A program made the translations under genes and the position numbers. Below are positions 28,153-36,181 of a stretch of DNA of 64,000 nucleotides, piece by piece; position 1 is the stretch's first letter, and each line of letters starts with the position of its first letter. The stretch is from Mesorhizobium sp. B4-1-3 (lineage in GTDB: Bacteria; Pseudomonadota; Alphaproteobacteria; Rhizobiales; Rhizobiaceae): the NCBI RefSeq assembly GCF_006439355.1, contig NZ_VFTG01000006.1:124001-188000 (forward strand). Reading direction: 5' to 3'. The notes under the pieces were generated by a model. That model saw only the letters and a program-made list of their open reading frames with translations. It did no database searches and was not told the origin of the DNA.

Positions 28153-29148
28153 TCAGCGGCTTGCCGGCGCGCGCCCGTAGAGCAGAAGCATGGCGACGAT
28201 GACGACGCCGTAGATGATCTGCCGCCCCGCTTCCGGCATCTGCATGACCGAGAGGATGGACTGCAGGAGCGTGATCAGGATCACGCCGGCGACGGTGCCG
28301 AGATAGGAGCCGCGCCCGCCGAGGATCGACGTGCCGCCGAGCACGACGGCAGCGATCGACGGCAGCAGATAGGCATCACCCATCGACTGCGCCGCCTTCG
28401 ACGCATAGCCCGCCAGAAGCACACCGCCAAAGGCAGACAGCCCGCCGGAGACGGCGAAGGCGATCATCACGATGCGACGCGTGTCGATGCCGGAGAGATA
28501 GGCGGCGCGCTCGCGGTTGCCGATGCCGTAGACGGCGCGGCCGAAGCTGGTGCGGGTCAAAACGAAGACCATCGCGGCGCCGATCAGCGCCCAGATGATG
28601 ACAGCGTTGGGAACGCCAGGAATGGTGAAGCCGGTCGCCAGGTATCGCATCGCGGCGGTCGCCGAATCCTGTGGCGAGAAGCCGCCCGTATAGACCACCA
28701 TCAGCCCTTGAGCGACTGCGTTGGTGGCCAAAGTTATGATCATGGAGGGGATGCGCAGATAGGCGACACCGATGCCGTTGACGATGCCGACCGCTACGCC
28801 GCACAGGACGCCGAAGGGGATGGCCAAAGCGACGCCGGCCGGCCCGTAGGCGGCCGCCGCGCAAGCCATCATGGCGCCCGCCGCGACGGACCACGGCACG
28901 GAGAGGTCGATCTGGCCGAGCAGGATGACCAGCATCATGCCGGTGGCGATGACGCCGAGGAAGGACGCGACCTTCAACTGCTGCAGCAGATATTCCGGCG
29001 ACAGGAAGCTGCGCGAATAGAGGCTGCCGAGCAGCAGCAGGATGACGATGCAGGCGAAGGCCGTGAGCACCGCCGGATCGGCGCGGCGGATGAATTTCGG
29101 CATGCGTCCGGCAAGGCCGCCAAGCGTCGTTTCGCTCACAGGAACCAC
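28153..29148 (-). CDS. Ribose-class sugar ABC transporter permease
   Basis: Inner-membrane permease of the RbsC/YjfF family, 331 aa, eight to ten spans. The GQIDLSVPWSVAAGAMMACA segment corresponds to the conserved GGIDLSVG motif, and ALGGTSILGGRGSYLGTVAGV-like sequence (VLGGTSILGGRGSYLGTVAG) is the cytoplasmic loop that contacts the ATPase. It overlaps the upstream permease gene by 13 bases. Two different permeases plus one double ATPase is the YtfT-YjfF arrangement, so the channel is probably a heterodimer. Confidence 0.92.
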   Translation of the reverse strand: MVPVSETTLGGLAGRMPKFIRRADPAVLTAFACIVILLLLGSLYSRSFLSPEYLLQQLKVASFLGVIATGMMLVILLGQIDLSVPWSVAAGAMMACAAAAYGPAGVALAIPFGVLCGVAVGIVNGIGVAYLRIPSMIITLATNAVAQGLMVVYTGGFSPQDSATAAMRYLATGFTIPGVPNAVIIWALIGAAMVFVLTRTSFGRAVYGIGNRERAAYLSGIDTRRIVMIAFAVSGGLSAFGGVLLAGYASKAAQSMGDAYLLPSIAAVVLGGTSILGGRGSYLGTVAGVILITLLQSILSVMQMPEAGRQIIYGVVIVAMLLLYGRAPASR

Positions 29149-30116
29149 TCCAACCGGTTGCGCACCCGAAACAGCGCGAAGGCGCCGAGGCTGACCGCGA
29201 TCAGCAGGATAACGCCCTGGAACAGCGGCTGCCAGAGCGGATCGAAGTCGAAGACGAACAACAGGTCGCCGATGGTGCGGAAGGCGAGCGCGCCGAAGAT
29301 GGCGCCAATGGCGCTGCCCTTGCCGCCGAAAAGCGAGACACCGCCGAGCACAACCGCCGCGATCGAGAACAGCGTGTAGGAATTGCCGCTCGCATAGGCT
29401 GCCTCGCCCGTATAGGTGAAGAAGGTGAGGAACAGCCCGCCGACCGACGCCAACAGCCCCGCCAGCGCATAAGCAAGGAACTTGCCGCGCCGGATCGGCA
29501 CGCCGGACATATAGGCCGCCGTTTCCGACGAGCCGGCGGCGTAGGCCGCACGGCCGAACTCGGAGCGGCTGAACGGCACCCAGACGACCAGCACGACGAC
29601 GAGCAACGCGACCAGCGAGGTCGGGATCACGTCGAACAGCTTTCCCGTCAGCGCGTCTGCCAGGTCTTCATTGACCGATCCGCCCGGAAACGGCCGCAGC
29701 AAGAGCCCGATGCCGTAATAGACGGCACCCGTTGCAATCGTGGCGACGATCGGCTGTAGGCGCCCATAGATGACGATGGCGCCGTTGATCGCCCCGCAGA
29801 CCAGCCCCGCCGCAAGGACCGCGATCACGCCGAGCGCGGTCTGGAGCGGCGTGCCGACCACCAGCCATGACGCCAGGCAGTTGGTGAGGAGCAGGATCAT
29901 GCCGACCGACAGGTCGATGCCGGCGGTGATCACCACCAGCGTCTGCGCCATGGCGACGAAGGCAAGAAGCACGCCCTTGTTGGCTGCTGTCTGCACCACA
30001 TTGGCGGTGAACCCCGCGGGATGGTTCGTGGTGTAGATGATGAACATGACGATGAAGATGCCGAGCGCCAGCAGCGTTCCGCGTTGCTCGGCCAGTAAGT
30101 AGCGCCAATCCTTCAC
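29136..30116 (-). CDS. Ribose-class sugar ABC transporter permease
   Basis: Second permease of the same importer, 326 aa. It shows VITAGIDLSVGMILLLTNCLASW (the GGIDLSVG motif) and AVVLGGVSLFGGKGSAIGAIFGALAF (ATPase-contact loop). The start overlaps the ATPase stop by 4 bases (ATGA type) and its end overlaps the next permease by 13, so all are coupled. It resembles YtfT. Confidence 0.92.
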   Translation of the reverse strand: MKDWRYLLAEQRGTLLALGIFIVMFIIYTTNHPAGFTANVVQTAANKGVLLAFVAMAQTLVVITAGIDLSVGMILLLTNCLASWLVVGTPLQTALGVIAVLAAGLVCGAINGAIVIYGRLQPIVATIATGAVYYGIGLLLRPFPGGSVNEDLADALTGKLFDVIPTSLVALLVVVLVVWVPFSRSEFGRAAYAAGSSETAAYMSGVPIRRGKFLAYALAGLLASVGGLFLTFFTYTGEAAYASGNSYTLFSIAAVVLGGVSLFGGKGSAIGAIFGALAFRTIGDLLFVFDFDPLWQPLFQGVILLIAVSLGAFALFRVRNRLEWFL

Positions 30117-31657
30117 GCGCCCGCTCCCTGCTTCATGTCGACGCCTTCGCCATGGATGTTGAGCGCGCTGGCGATCAGCGCGTGCTCGGTGATATCGGCG
30201 CCGACGAGCTCGCGCTTGACGCTGCCGTCATAGAGCACGAGCACGCGGTCGCAGCAGCCGATCAGCTCGTCATAGTCGGTCGAATAAAACAGGATGGCGG
30301 CGCCGGCATCCGCCAGCTTGCGCATCAATTGGTAGATTTCCTGCTTGGTGCCGACATCGATGCCGCGCGTCGGATCGTTGAGCAGGATGATGCGCGGTTG
30401 CCGCATCAGCCATTTGGCGATGACGACCTTCTGCTGGTTGCCGCCCGAGAGCGCACCGACGGGAATGTCGAGCCCCGCTGTTTTGATGGCGAGCAGCGCG
30501 ACCATGTCGTCGATCAGGCGCTGCTCGGCGGCGCGATCGATGATGCCGCCCTTGGCCAGCCGGTCAAGGGCCGCGAAGGAGAGGTTTTCGCGCACCGTCA
30601 TGGGCAGCATCAGCCCCTCGGTCTTGCGATCCTCGGGGATCAGCGCCATGCCGATGCCGTCGTCGCTGGCCGCCTTCGGGCTGGAGATGGACGCCGGCTT
30701 GCCGTCGATCAGCACCTCGCCGCGCAGGCCGCGCAGCACGCCGAAAAAGGCAAGCAGCAATTCGCGCTGACCCTGTCCGTCGAGACCGCCCAGGCCGACG
30801 ACTTCGCCGGCCCTGACGCTGAGCGAGATGTTGTCCAGCCGGTCGGCCCAGGAGAGATTGCGCGCTTCGAGCACCGGCGTGGTGGCCTGAGCGCCAGCGG
30901 GTTTCGGCGGGAAGATGTGGCTGTATTTGCGGCCGATCATCAGCTCGACCACCTCATTGTCGCTCTTCGAGCCAGCCGGGTAGCTGGCCACATTGCGGCC
31001 GTTGCGGAACACCGTGCAATGGTCGGCGAGCTCGGCGATCTCGTTCATGCGATGCGAGATGTAGAGCAGCGCCAATCCTTCCGAGCGCAGCCGCTTCAAC
31101 ACCTCGAAGACCCTGGCGACATCCGCCGCCGTCAGCGCGGAAGTCGCTTCGTCGAGGATCAGGATGCGCGGCTTGCGGGCCAGCGCCTTGGCGATCTCCA
31201 CCATCTGCCGGCGCGATAGCGGAAGGTCCTTGACCAGAGCGCGCGGATGGATGTCGGAAGCGCCGGCGCGCGCCAGCGCTTCTTCAGCGATCCGCCGCTG
31301 CGCCTTGCGGTCGATCATGCCGAAGCGTTTCGGCGGATCGGAAATGGCGATATTGTCAGCGACGCTGAGTTCAGGGATGAGCGACAGCTCCTGGAAGATG
31401 CAGACGATTCCGGCCTGATTGGCCGCGGCCGGCGAAGCGAAGCTCACTTCGCTCCCGTCCAGCGTAATGCGGCCTTCGTCGGGCGCCACGACGCCCGCCA
31501 TAATCTTGATCAGCGTCGACTTGCCGGCGCCGTTCTCGCCGAGAATGGCGTGGATGCTGCCGGCGGTGACGGTCAGGTCAGCCTTTTCCAAGGCCCTGAC
31601 GCCGCCATAGCGCTTGGATATGCCTTCCATGCGGAAGAGCGGAACCACACCGTCCAT
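30113..31657 (-). CDS. Sugar ABC transporter ATP-binding protein (double-domain, RbsA/YtfR-like)
   Basis: Cytoplasmic ATPase with two fused nucleotide-binding domains, 514 aa. The ATG at 31657 (MDGVVPLFRMEG) has GGAGGG 3 bases upstream; the open frame continues upstream into the preceding intergenic region without a better start. Domain 1: Walker A LGENGAGKSTLIK (~45), signature PLSRRQMVEIAKAL, Walker B ILILDEATSALT. Domain 2: GLGGLDGQGQRELL in the degenerate Walker A position, signature LSGGNQQKVVIAKWL, and IILLNDPTRGIDVGTK. This pattern (second domain catalytically weak) is normal for the family. Confidence 0.93.
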   Translation of the reverse strand: MDGVVPLFRMEGISKRYGGVRALEKADLTVTAGSIHAILGENGAGKSTLIKIMAGVVAPDEGRITLDGSEVSFASPAAANQAGIVCIFQELSLIPELSVADNIAISDPPKRFGMIDRKAQRRIAEEALARAGASDIHPRALVKDLPLSRRQMVEIAKALARKPRILILDEATSALTAADVARVFEVLKRLRSEGLALLYISHRMNEIAELADHCTVFRNGRNVASYPAGSKSDNEVVELMIGRKYSHIFPPKPAGAQATTPVLEARNLSWADRLDNISLSVRAGEVVGLGGLDGQGQRELLLAFFGVLRGLRGEVLIDGKPASISSPKAASDDGIGMALIPEDRKTEGLMLPMTVRENLSFAALDRLAKGGIIDRAAEQRLIDDMVALLAIKTAGLDIPVGALSGGNQQKVVIAKWLMRQPRIILLNDPTRGIDVGTKQEIYQLMRKLADAGAAILFYSTDYDELIGCCDRVLVLYDGSVKRELVGADITEHALIASALNIHGEGVDMKQGAGA

Positions 31658-31683
31658 CGGCCCTCCGAAATGTTCATGGGAAG

Positions 31684-31708
31684 GGCGCCACGGTTCACCC
31701 GCGGCGCC
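31684..31708 (-). repeat. Hairpin between binding-protein and ATPase genes
   Basis: GGCGCC arms at 31684-31689 and 31703-31708 extend to a ~10-bp stem with one G-T pair. No T-run follows. It lies directly after the binding-protein stop, and resembles in position the hairpins at 1511 and 61602. Confidence 0.55.
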
Positions 31709-31725
31709 AGCCAGCGACCCAAAGA

Positions 31726-32850
31726 CTACTGGTTTTCTTTGGTCTGACCCATGATTTCCTGCGCGCTGAAATTGATGCCGCAGGTCGGGAAGGAATTGCC
31801 GACGAAGAAATTGTCGGACTCCTTCGGGAAGTAATCCGTCCCTTCCTTCATGGGATCCGAGGCGACGGCCAAGGGCAGCTTCACCTCTTGCGGCACCACT
31901 TCGCCTTCCAGCGCCGCGATCGCGGTCTTGATGGCCACTGCGACCTGCGCCGGGCCGGAGCCGGCCGAAGTGCACTTCAGCCCATCGGCCGAATGCGCCG
32001 CGCAGAATTTGCGGAAGCCGTTCTCGGTCTCGCCGCCGAATGGCACGAAGGGATGCTTGGCGTCGATCATCGCCTGCACGATGCCGGTGTCGCCGCCTTG
32101 GCCGGTGATGCCGTCGAACGGGCCGTTGGTCGCGATCGCATCGGCCGTCACCTTTTGCGCCACGCCGTCATCCCACTTGCCGGCGACCTCGGTGACGTTC
32201 CACTTCTTGCCGGAAGCATCCAGCACCTCATGGATACCATTGTGTCGGTCGGTGTCCACCGAGGTGCCGGCGACGCCGCGCACCTCCAGGATTTTGCCAC
32301 CGTTCGGCACTTTCTCGACCAGCCACTTGGCCCATAACTCGCCGAGACCCTTCTGGTCGACATTGACGTTGATGGCGTCCTTCGTATCGAGGATGTTGTC
32401 GAAGGCGACCAGCACGATGCCGGCTTCCTTGGCGCGCTTGATGACTGGGCCGAAGGCGGTCGGGTTCTGCGCGTCGGTGACGATCGCGTCATAGCCGGAA
32501 TCGATGAAGTTGTTGATCGCCGAGATCTGCGCCGGCACGTCCTCGCCGGTCGAGACGACCTTGAATTCCTTGATCTTGGCCTTCACGTCCGGCTGCGCCG
32601 CATAGGCCTTCGCCGTCTGGACCATCTGGATGCGCCAAGTGTTGGCGATATAGCCGTTCGAGAAGGCGATGCGGTATGGGCCTTCCTTCTTGGGGAACTT
32701 GAAGAACTTGGTGTCGGCCGACCATGGCGCGAAGCAGTCCGGCTGCGCGGCGGGTCCGGAGACGATTTCCGGTCCGGCGGCCATGGCGGCCGAATGGAGC
32801 ATGACGAATGCAGTGGCGGCAACGACGCCGCCAACGAGTGACTTGATCAT
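31726..32850 (-). CDS. Sugar ABC transporter substrate-binding protein (ribose class)
   Basis: Periplasmic binding protein, 374 aa. The ATG at 32850 has GGGAGG 7 bases upstream; a signal peptide follows (MIKSLVGGVVAATAFVMLHSAAMAA). The mature part has the two-lobed pattern of family 1 binding proteins: YRIAFSNGYIANTWRIQMVQTAKAYA, ISAINNFIDSGYDAIVTDAQNPTAFGPVIKRAKEAGIVLVAFDN, ILEVRGVAGTSVDTDRHNGIHEVL and FDGITGQGGDTGIVQAMIDA. It resembles the YtfQ group. As the first gene of the operon ending in gntK, and with a GntR-like repressor upstream, a sugar acid or aldose ligand is likely. Confidence 0.92.
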   Translation of the reverse strand: MIKSLVGGVVAATAFVMLHSAAMAAGPEIVSGPAAQPDCFAPWSADTKFFKFPKKEGPYRIAFSNGYIANTWRIQMVQTAKAYAAQPDVKAKIKEFKVVSTGEDVPAQISAINNFIDSGYDAIVTDAQNPTAFGPVIKRAKEAGIVLVAFDNILDTKDAINVNVDQKGLGELWAKWLVEKVPNGGKILEVRGVAGTSVDTDRHNGIHEVLDASGKKWNVTEVAGKWDDGVAQKVTADAIATNGPFDGITGQGGDTGIVQAMIDAKHPFVPFGGETENGFRKFCAAHSADGLKCTSAGSGPAQVAVAIKTAIAALEGEVVPQEVKLPLAVASDPMKEGTDYFPKESDNFFVGNSFPTCGINFSAQEIMGQTKENQ

Positions 32851-33000
32851 CGGTATTCCTCCCAATTGCCTATCTGCAGAACTATGAAATCATGGCACGC
32901 CGGCACCCTCCTGCCGAACCGAGATGCTTGCCGGGCGATATGGATCGCCCGCCTTCTCCCTCTTCCCTCGCCTTCCAGGGACATTCAGAAAACTATCATG

Positions 33001-33041
33001 TTATACATAAGAAACAAGCATCAGCTGTAGCTTATGTATAA
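33001..33041. repeat. 11-bp perfect inverted repeat upstream of the importer operon
   Basis: TTATACATAAG (33001-33011) and its exact complement CTTATGTATAA (33031-33041) are separated by 19 bases, giving a centre-to-centre distance of 30 bases, about three helical turns. It is A/T-rich in a GC-rich setting and lies between the LacI-type palindrome and the binding-protein gene. It may be a second regulator's site or overlap the promoter. Confidence 0.6.
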
Positions 33042-33083
33042 AAAACAGGCTTCTGAAGCCCCGGATGTTGATTTTACAGACAA

Positions 33084-33099
33084 ATGGTAGCGCTACCAT
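33084..33099. promoter_or_regulatory. LacI-family operator
   Basis: ATGGTAGCGCTACCAT is a perfect 16-bp palindrome with the central CG step (here GC-GC around CG) usual for LacI-family operators. It resembles the E. coli GntR site (ATGTTACCGGTAACAT, from memory). It lies 234 bases upstream of the importer operon and ~100 bases after the LacI-family gene, whose product is the obvious ligand. Confidence 0.75.
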
Positions 33100-33198
33100 G
33101 GAGAGCTGTAAAGCGCCGCTTTTCGTCATTTTTTCGTGTTCAGAAAAACCCTTCCAGGAATGGTGCAGAGCGGTTCGCTCGTCGTTTCCGCTGCAGCT

Positions 33199-34227
33199 CT
33201 AACGCGCGGTGCTCTCGCGTCGCATGAGCTCGAAACCGAGGTCGACGATCCGCTGTTCCGGCCGGTTCCCGGCGATCGCCGCCAGCGCCATGGCGACGGC
33301 GCGCGTGCCGATTTCATAGCGATGCGTACGCACGCTGGTAATCGAAGGAAACGACACCTGCATCATGTCCAGATCGTTGAAGCCGGCAATGCCGATCTGC
33401 TTGGGCACGTCGATGGAAGCGCGATGGCATTCGAACAGAACGCCGAGCGCGATATCGTCATTGTTGCAGAACACGCCGTCCAGCGTCGGCATCTTGGCCA
33501 GCGCGTCGCGGAACAGCTCGCGTCCGAGGCTCACGCTTGACGGAACCGGCGTCGTGGTGATCAGGCGCTGATCGAACAGGCCGGCGGCTTCCATGGCGGC
33601 GCGGTAGCCGGCAAGGCGCCGCTGCGAGCGCGGATCCATTCGCGCACCGATGAAGCCGATCTTGCGGTACCCGGCTTCAAGGAGATGCTCGGCGGCCGTC
33701 CTGCCGCCATCGAAATGCGAGAAGCCGACCATCATGTCGACCGGGTCCGGCCCGGTCTCCATCACTTGCACCACCGGGCAGCCGGCATTTTCCAGCAACC
33801 GCCGCGCGCTTGGCGTCTGGTCGATGCCGGCAACGATCAGCGCCGCCGGGCGTTGCGATCCGAAGACCTGCAACAGCCGCTCTTCCTCGAGGCCCGAATA
33901 ATGGGTATTGCCGATCTGGATGCGGAATGGACTGTCGGAGAGGCTGTCGTAGATGCCGCGCACCACCTCGGCGAAGACGTTGTTGGTGAGCGATGGAACC
34001 AGCACACCGAACACCTCGGCGCGCGCCGAGGCAAGCGCACGGGCGTTCGGGTCGGGCACGTAGCCGAGTTCGGCGACGGCCGCCTGGATCTGCCGGCGAA
34101 GGTCCTCCGACACCCGTCCCGGCTCACGCAGCGCGCGCGACACCGTGATCGCGCCGACACCGGCCTTGCGCGCCACATCGGCGATGGTCGGACGGCCGCC
34201 GCCGCGACGGGAGCGCGGCTTGCTCAA
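33199..34227 (-). CDS. LacI-family transcriptional repressor, GntR (gluconate repressor)-like
   Basis: Cytoplasmic DNA-binding repressor, 342 aa from the chosen start. A TTG at 34227 has GGAGG 7 bases upstream and is preferred over a GTG at 34254 without a good site. Helix-turn-helix at ~13-35 (TIADVARKAGVGAITVSRALREP), hinge helix DPNARALASARA, and a periplasmic-binding-protein-like sensor domain. GVLVPSLTNNVFAEVVRGI, IGFIGARMD and LDGVFCNNDDIALGVLFECHR closely resemble E. coli GntR, the gluconate repressor. Together with gntK in the adjacent operon this suggests it senses gluconate or a phosphorylated derivative. Confidence 0.9.
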   Translation of the reverse strand: MSKPRSRRGGGRPTIADVARKAGVGAITVSRALREPGRVSEDLRRQIQAAVAELGYVPDPNARALASARAEVFGVLVPSLTNNVFAEVVRGIYDSLSDSPFRIQIGNTHYSGLEEERLLQVFGSQRPAALIVAGIDQTPSARRLLENAGCPVVQVMETGPDPVDMMVGFSHFDGGRTAAEHLLEAGYRKIGFIGARMDPRSQRRLAGYRAAMEAAGLFDQRLITTTPVPSSVSLGRELFRDALAKMPTLDGVFCNNDDIALGVLFECHRASIDVPKQIGIAGFNDLDMMQVSFPSITSVRTHRYEIGTRAVAMALAAIAGNRPEQRIVDLGFELMRRESTAR

Positions 34228-34318
34228 GGGCGAGCCTCCTGCGGCAAATCCCACCCGCTGCGCGCCTGCAATGCCATTGACCCTGGTGTCGCCATCTCGC
34301 AGGCCTGTACCGCGTTCA

Positions 34319-34425
34319 TCAAAGCATGTCTCCCGAAAGGGGACCGGTTTCGGGACAAAGACATGCGTAGAATCAAGAGCCTAAAGCGCAAAGAGCGAAT
34401 CTGAAAGATCGCGACGCGCTTTAGC
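34319..34425. repeat. Two adjoining palindromic intergenic repeats
   Basis: AAGCATGTCTCCCGAAAGG and GGACCGGTTTCGGGACAAAGA form one imperfect palindrome (AGCATGTC/GACATGC), a diverged relative of the 25450 and 26346 copies. TAAAGCGC (34382-34389) and GCGCTTTA (34416-34423) bound a second. This fills most of the gap between the repressor and the MFS gene. Confidence 0.65.
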
Positions 34426-34495
34426 CTTGGCGTCGCGCAGCCGCGATTTGTTGTCAAGCTGAAGCGTCTTCCTGGAAAGCGCCGGCACGAGCCAG

Positions 34496-35722
34496 TCAGG
34501 CCGTGACGACGCCGCTGCGCCTTGCCTTCCAGAACACCAGAACCATCACCAGGATGTTGAGCAGGTTCCAGGCAATCCCGTTCAGGAAGGCGGCCGAATA
34601 GGAACCAGTGAGGTCATAGATCCAACCCGACATCCAGCCACCGATAGCCATGCCGAAAATAGTCGCCATGATGACGATACCCACGCGTTGGCCGGCTTCT
34701 TTGGCCGGCATGTATTCCCGCACGATGATCGCATAGCAAGGCACGATGCCGCCTTGCGACAGGCCAAACACCAGCGAGACGACGTAGAGCGAGGCGAGCC
34801 CGTCGAAAGGAATGTAAAAGAACAGCGACAGGCATTGCAGCACCGAACCGATCAGCAAGGTCTTCACCCCGCCGATCCGATCTGCGACGAAGCCGGAAGC
34901 GAGGCGGCTGACGACGCCGGCGGCCATCATGATCGAAAGCATGTCCGCGCCATGCGCGACGCCATAGCCAAGGTCCATGCAATAGGCGACGATATGCACC
35001 TGCGGCATCGACATCGCCACGCAGCAGCCCAGACCGGCTACCACCAGCAGCATCTGAAGTGCCGCCGGCGACAATGCAATCGGCTGGACCGGGCGCGTGC
35101 CCGGCGAGCCTGCCACAACCACCGGAGCACGACGGCGCAGCATCAGAACCAGCGGCACCATCGTCACCAGGCACGCGATGCCGATCGCCAGATAGGTGAA
35201 GCGCCAGCCCTCCGCCCTCATCATCGGCGGTATGATCGCCGGCCAGACCGTTCCGGCGAGATAGCTGCCGGACGCGGCCGCAGCCACCGCAACGCCGCGC
35301 CGACGATTGAACCAATGGGAGATGTCGGCGATCAACGGTCCGAAAATCGCGGACGTCCCCAACCCGATCAGCAAGCCTTGAGCGAGCGTGAATTGCAGGA
35401 TCGAACCGGAGAGCGACGCCAGCAGGAAGCCGGCAGCGAGCGCCGTCGAGGAAACAAGCGCCGGGATCCAGTAACCGACACGATCGATGGCGCGCCCGAC
35501 CAGCACATTGCCGGCCGCGAAGCCGACCATGGTCGCGGTGTAAGGCATCGAGGCCGCGGCGCGATCGACGCCGAACTCGGCCTGGACCGCCGGCAGAACC
35601 ACGACCACCGCCCACATGCCGACGCCCCCTATGGTCGCCAACAATACGGAAATGGCCAACCTCGTCCAGGCATAGCTGCTGTCTATGCCTGGGAGCGCTG
35701 CATTGCTGGAGATCGTCGTCAA
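34496..35722 (-). CDS. MFS transporter (oxalate/formate antiporter-like)
   Basis: Inner-membrane secondary transporter of 408 aa with twelve predicted spans. The TTG at 35722 (TTISSNAALPGID) follows AGGA by 6 bases; a longer frame reaches 36019 but would lie opposite the DUF3175 gene and adds ~100 low-complexity residues, so I reject it. MFS features: GRAIDRVGYW (motif A-like loop 2-3), DISHWFNRRRGVAVAAAASGSYLAGTVWP, and SRLASGFVADRIGGVKTL (loop 8-9). FNRRRG and FGLSQGGIVPCYAIIVREYMP are seen in monocarboxylate/oxalate-formate type members. It is divergent from the DUF3175 gene and near an FCD regulator. Substrate unknown; a small carboxylate is plausible. Confidence 0.85.
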   Translation of the reverse strand: MTTISSNAALPGIDSSYAWTRLAISVLLATIGGVGMWAVVVVLPAVQAEFGVDRAAASMPYTATMVGFAAGNVLVGRAIDRVGYWIPALVSSTALAAGFLLASLSGSILQFTLAQGLLIGLGTSAIFGPLIADISHWFNRRRGVAVAAAASGSYLAGTVWPAIIPPMMRAEGWRFTYLAIGIACLVTMVPLVLMLRRRAPVVVAGSPGTRPVQPIALSPAALQMLLVVAGLGCCVAMSMPQVHIVAYCMDLGYGVAHGADMLSIMMAAGVVSRLASGFVADRIGGVKTLLIGSVLQCLSLFFYIPFDGLASLYVVSLVFGLSQGGIVPCYAIIVREYMPAKEAGQRVGIVIMATIFGMAIGGWMSGWIYDLTGSYSAAFLNGIAWNLLNILVMVLVFWKARRSGVVTA

Positions 35723-35876
35723 GGCGTTCCTGTCCGCTGTTCTCGAAGTCGGCGGTTCGGCCTCCACTATCGGTGCATTTGCCGAGCCGAGCAGCGCCAG
35801 GACGCACAATTCGGTGACTCCAGAGCCTGGAACCCGTCTCAACTCCTGGAGTTTTGCCTTGAGGAAGGAGTTCGCC

Positions 35877-36164
35877 ATGACCGCCAAAAAGAAATGGTCG
35901 GCCGACGTGACCGAGCACAGCGATGCGCTGGATCTGGAGGAGCACGTGTTCGAATCCGACGACGCCAAGAAGATCGCCGCCTCGCTCAAGCGCTCGGCCG
36001 AGCACAGCGACCGCCGCAAGGCCGAGCCGTTCCAATCCGCTATGTCGATGTTGAATTTCTACATCAACCGCGCCGGCAGGAACCTGCCCGAAGAGCGCAA
36101 GAGGGTGCTGGAAAAGGCCAAGGACGAGCTGCGCGTCGCCTTCGGCCGCGAGAAGCAGGATTAA
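35877..36164 (+). CDS. DUF3175 family small protein
   Basis: Small cytoplasmic protein of 95 aa, highly charged. It starts MTAKKKWSADVTEHSDALDLEEHVF and contains SAMSMLNFYINRAGRNLPEERKRVLEKAKDELR, the conserved part of DUF3175. AAGGAG lies 7 bases before the ATG. No enzyme motif is visible; its function is unknown. Members are common in Proteobacteria that carry stress genes, but nothing here ties it to its neighbours. It is divergent from the MFS gene (154-base gap) and convergent with the GntR gene. Confidence 0.85.
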   Translation: MTAKKKWSADVTEHSDALDLEEHVFESDDAKKIAASLKRSAEHSDRRKAEPFQSAMSMLNFYINRAGRNLPEERKRVLEKAKDELRVAFGREKQD

Positions 36165-36181
36165 GTTCTGCCTGGCAGGCT

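Larger units (their letters stand above)
32851..33198. promoter_or_regulatory. Control region of the sugar-acid importer operon
   Basis: This 348-base gap separates the repressor gene from the operon it probably controls (both minus strand). It contains the 16-bp LacI-type palindrome at 33084-33099 and an 11-bp inverted repeat at 33001-33041, both described separately. The A/T-rich stretch 32985-33060 is the likely promoter, but I could not choose a -10 element with confidence. Confidence 0.55.

Noticed and set aside
35723..36019. N-terminal extension of the MFS transporter to 36019
   Set aside because: It would lie antisense to the DUF3175 gene, is serine-rich without MFS features, and a TTG with an AGGA site at 35722 gives a normal-length protein.
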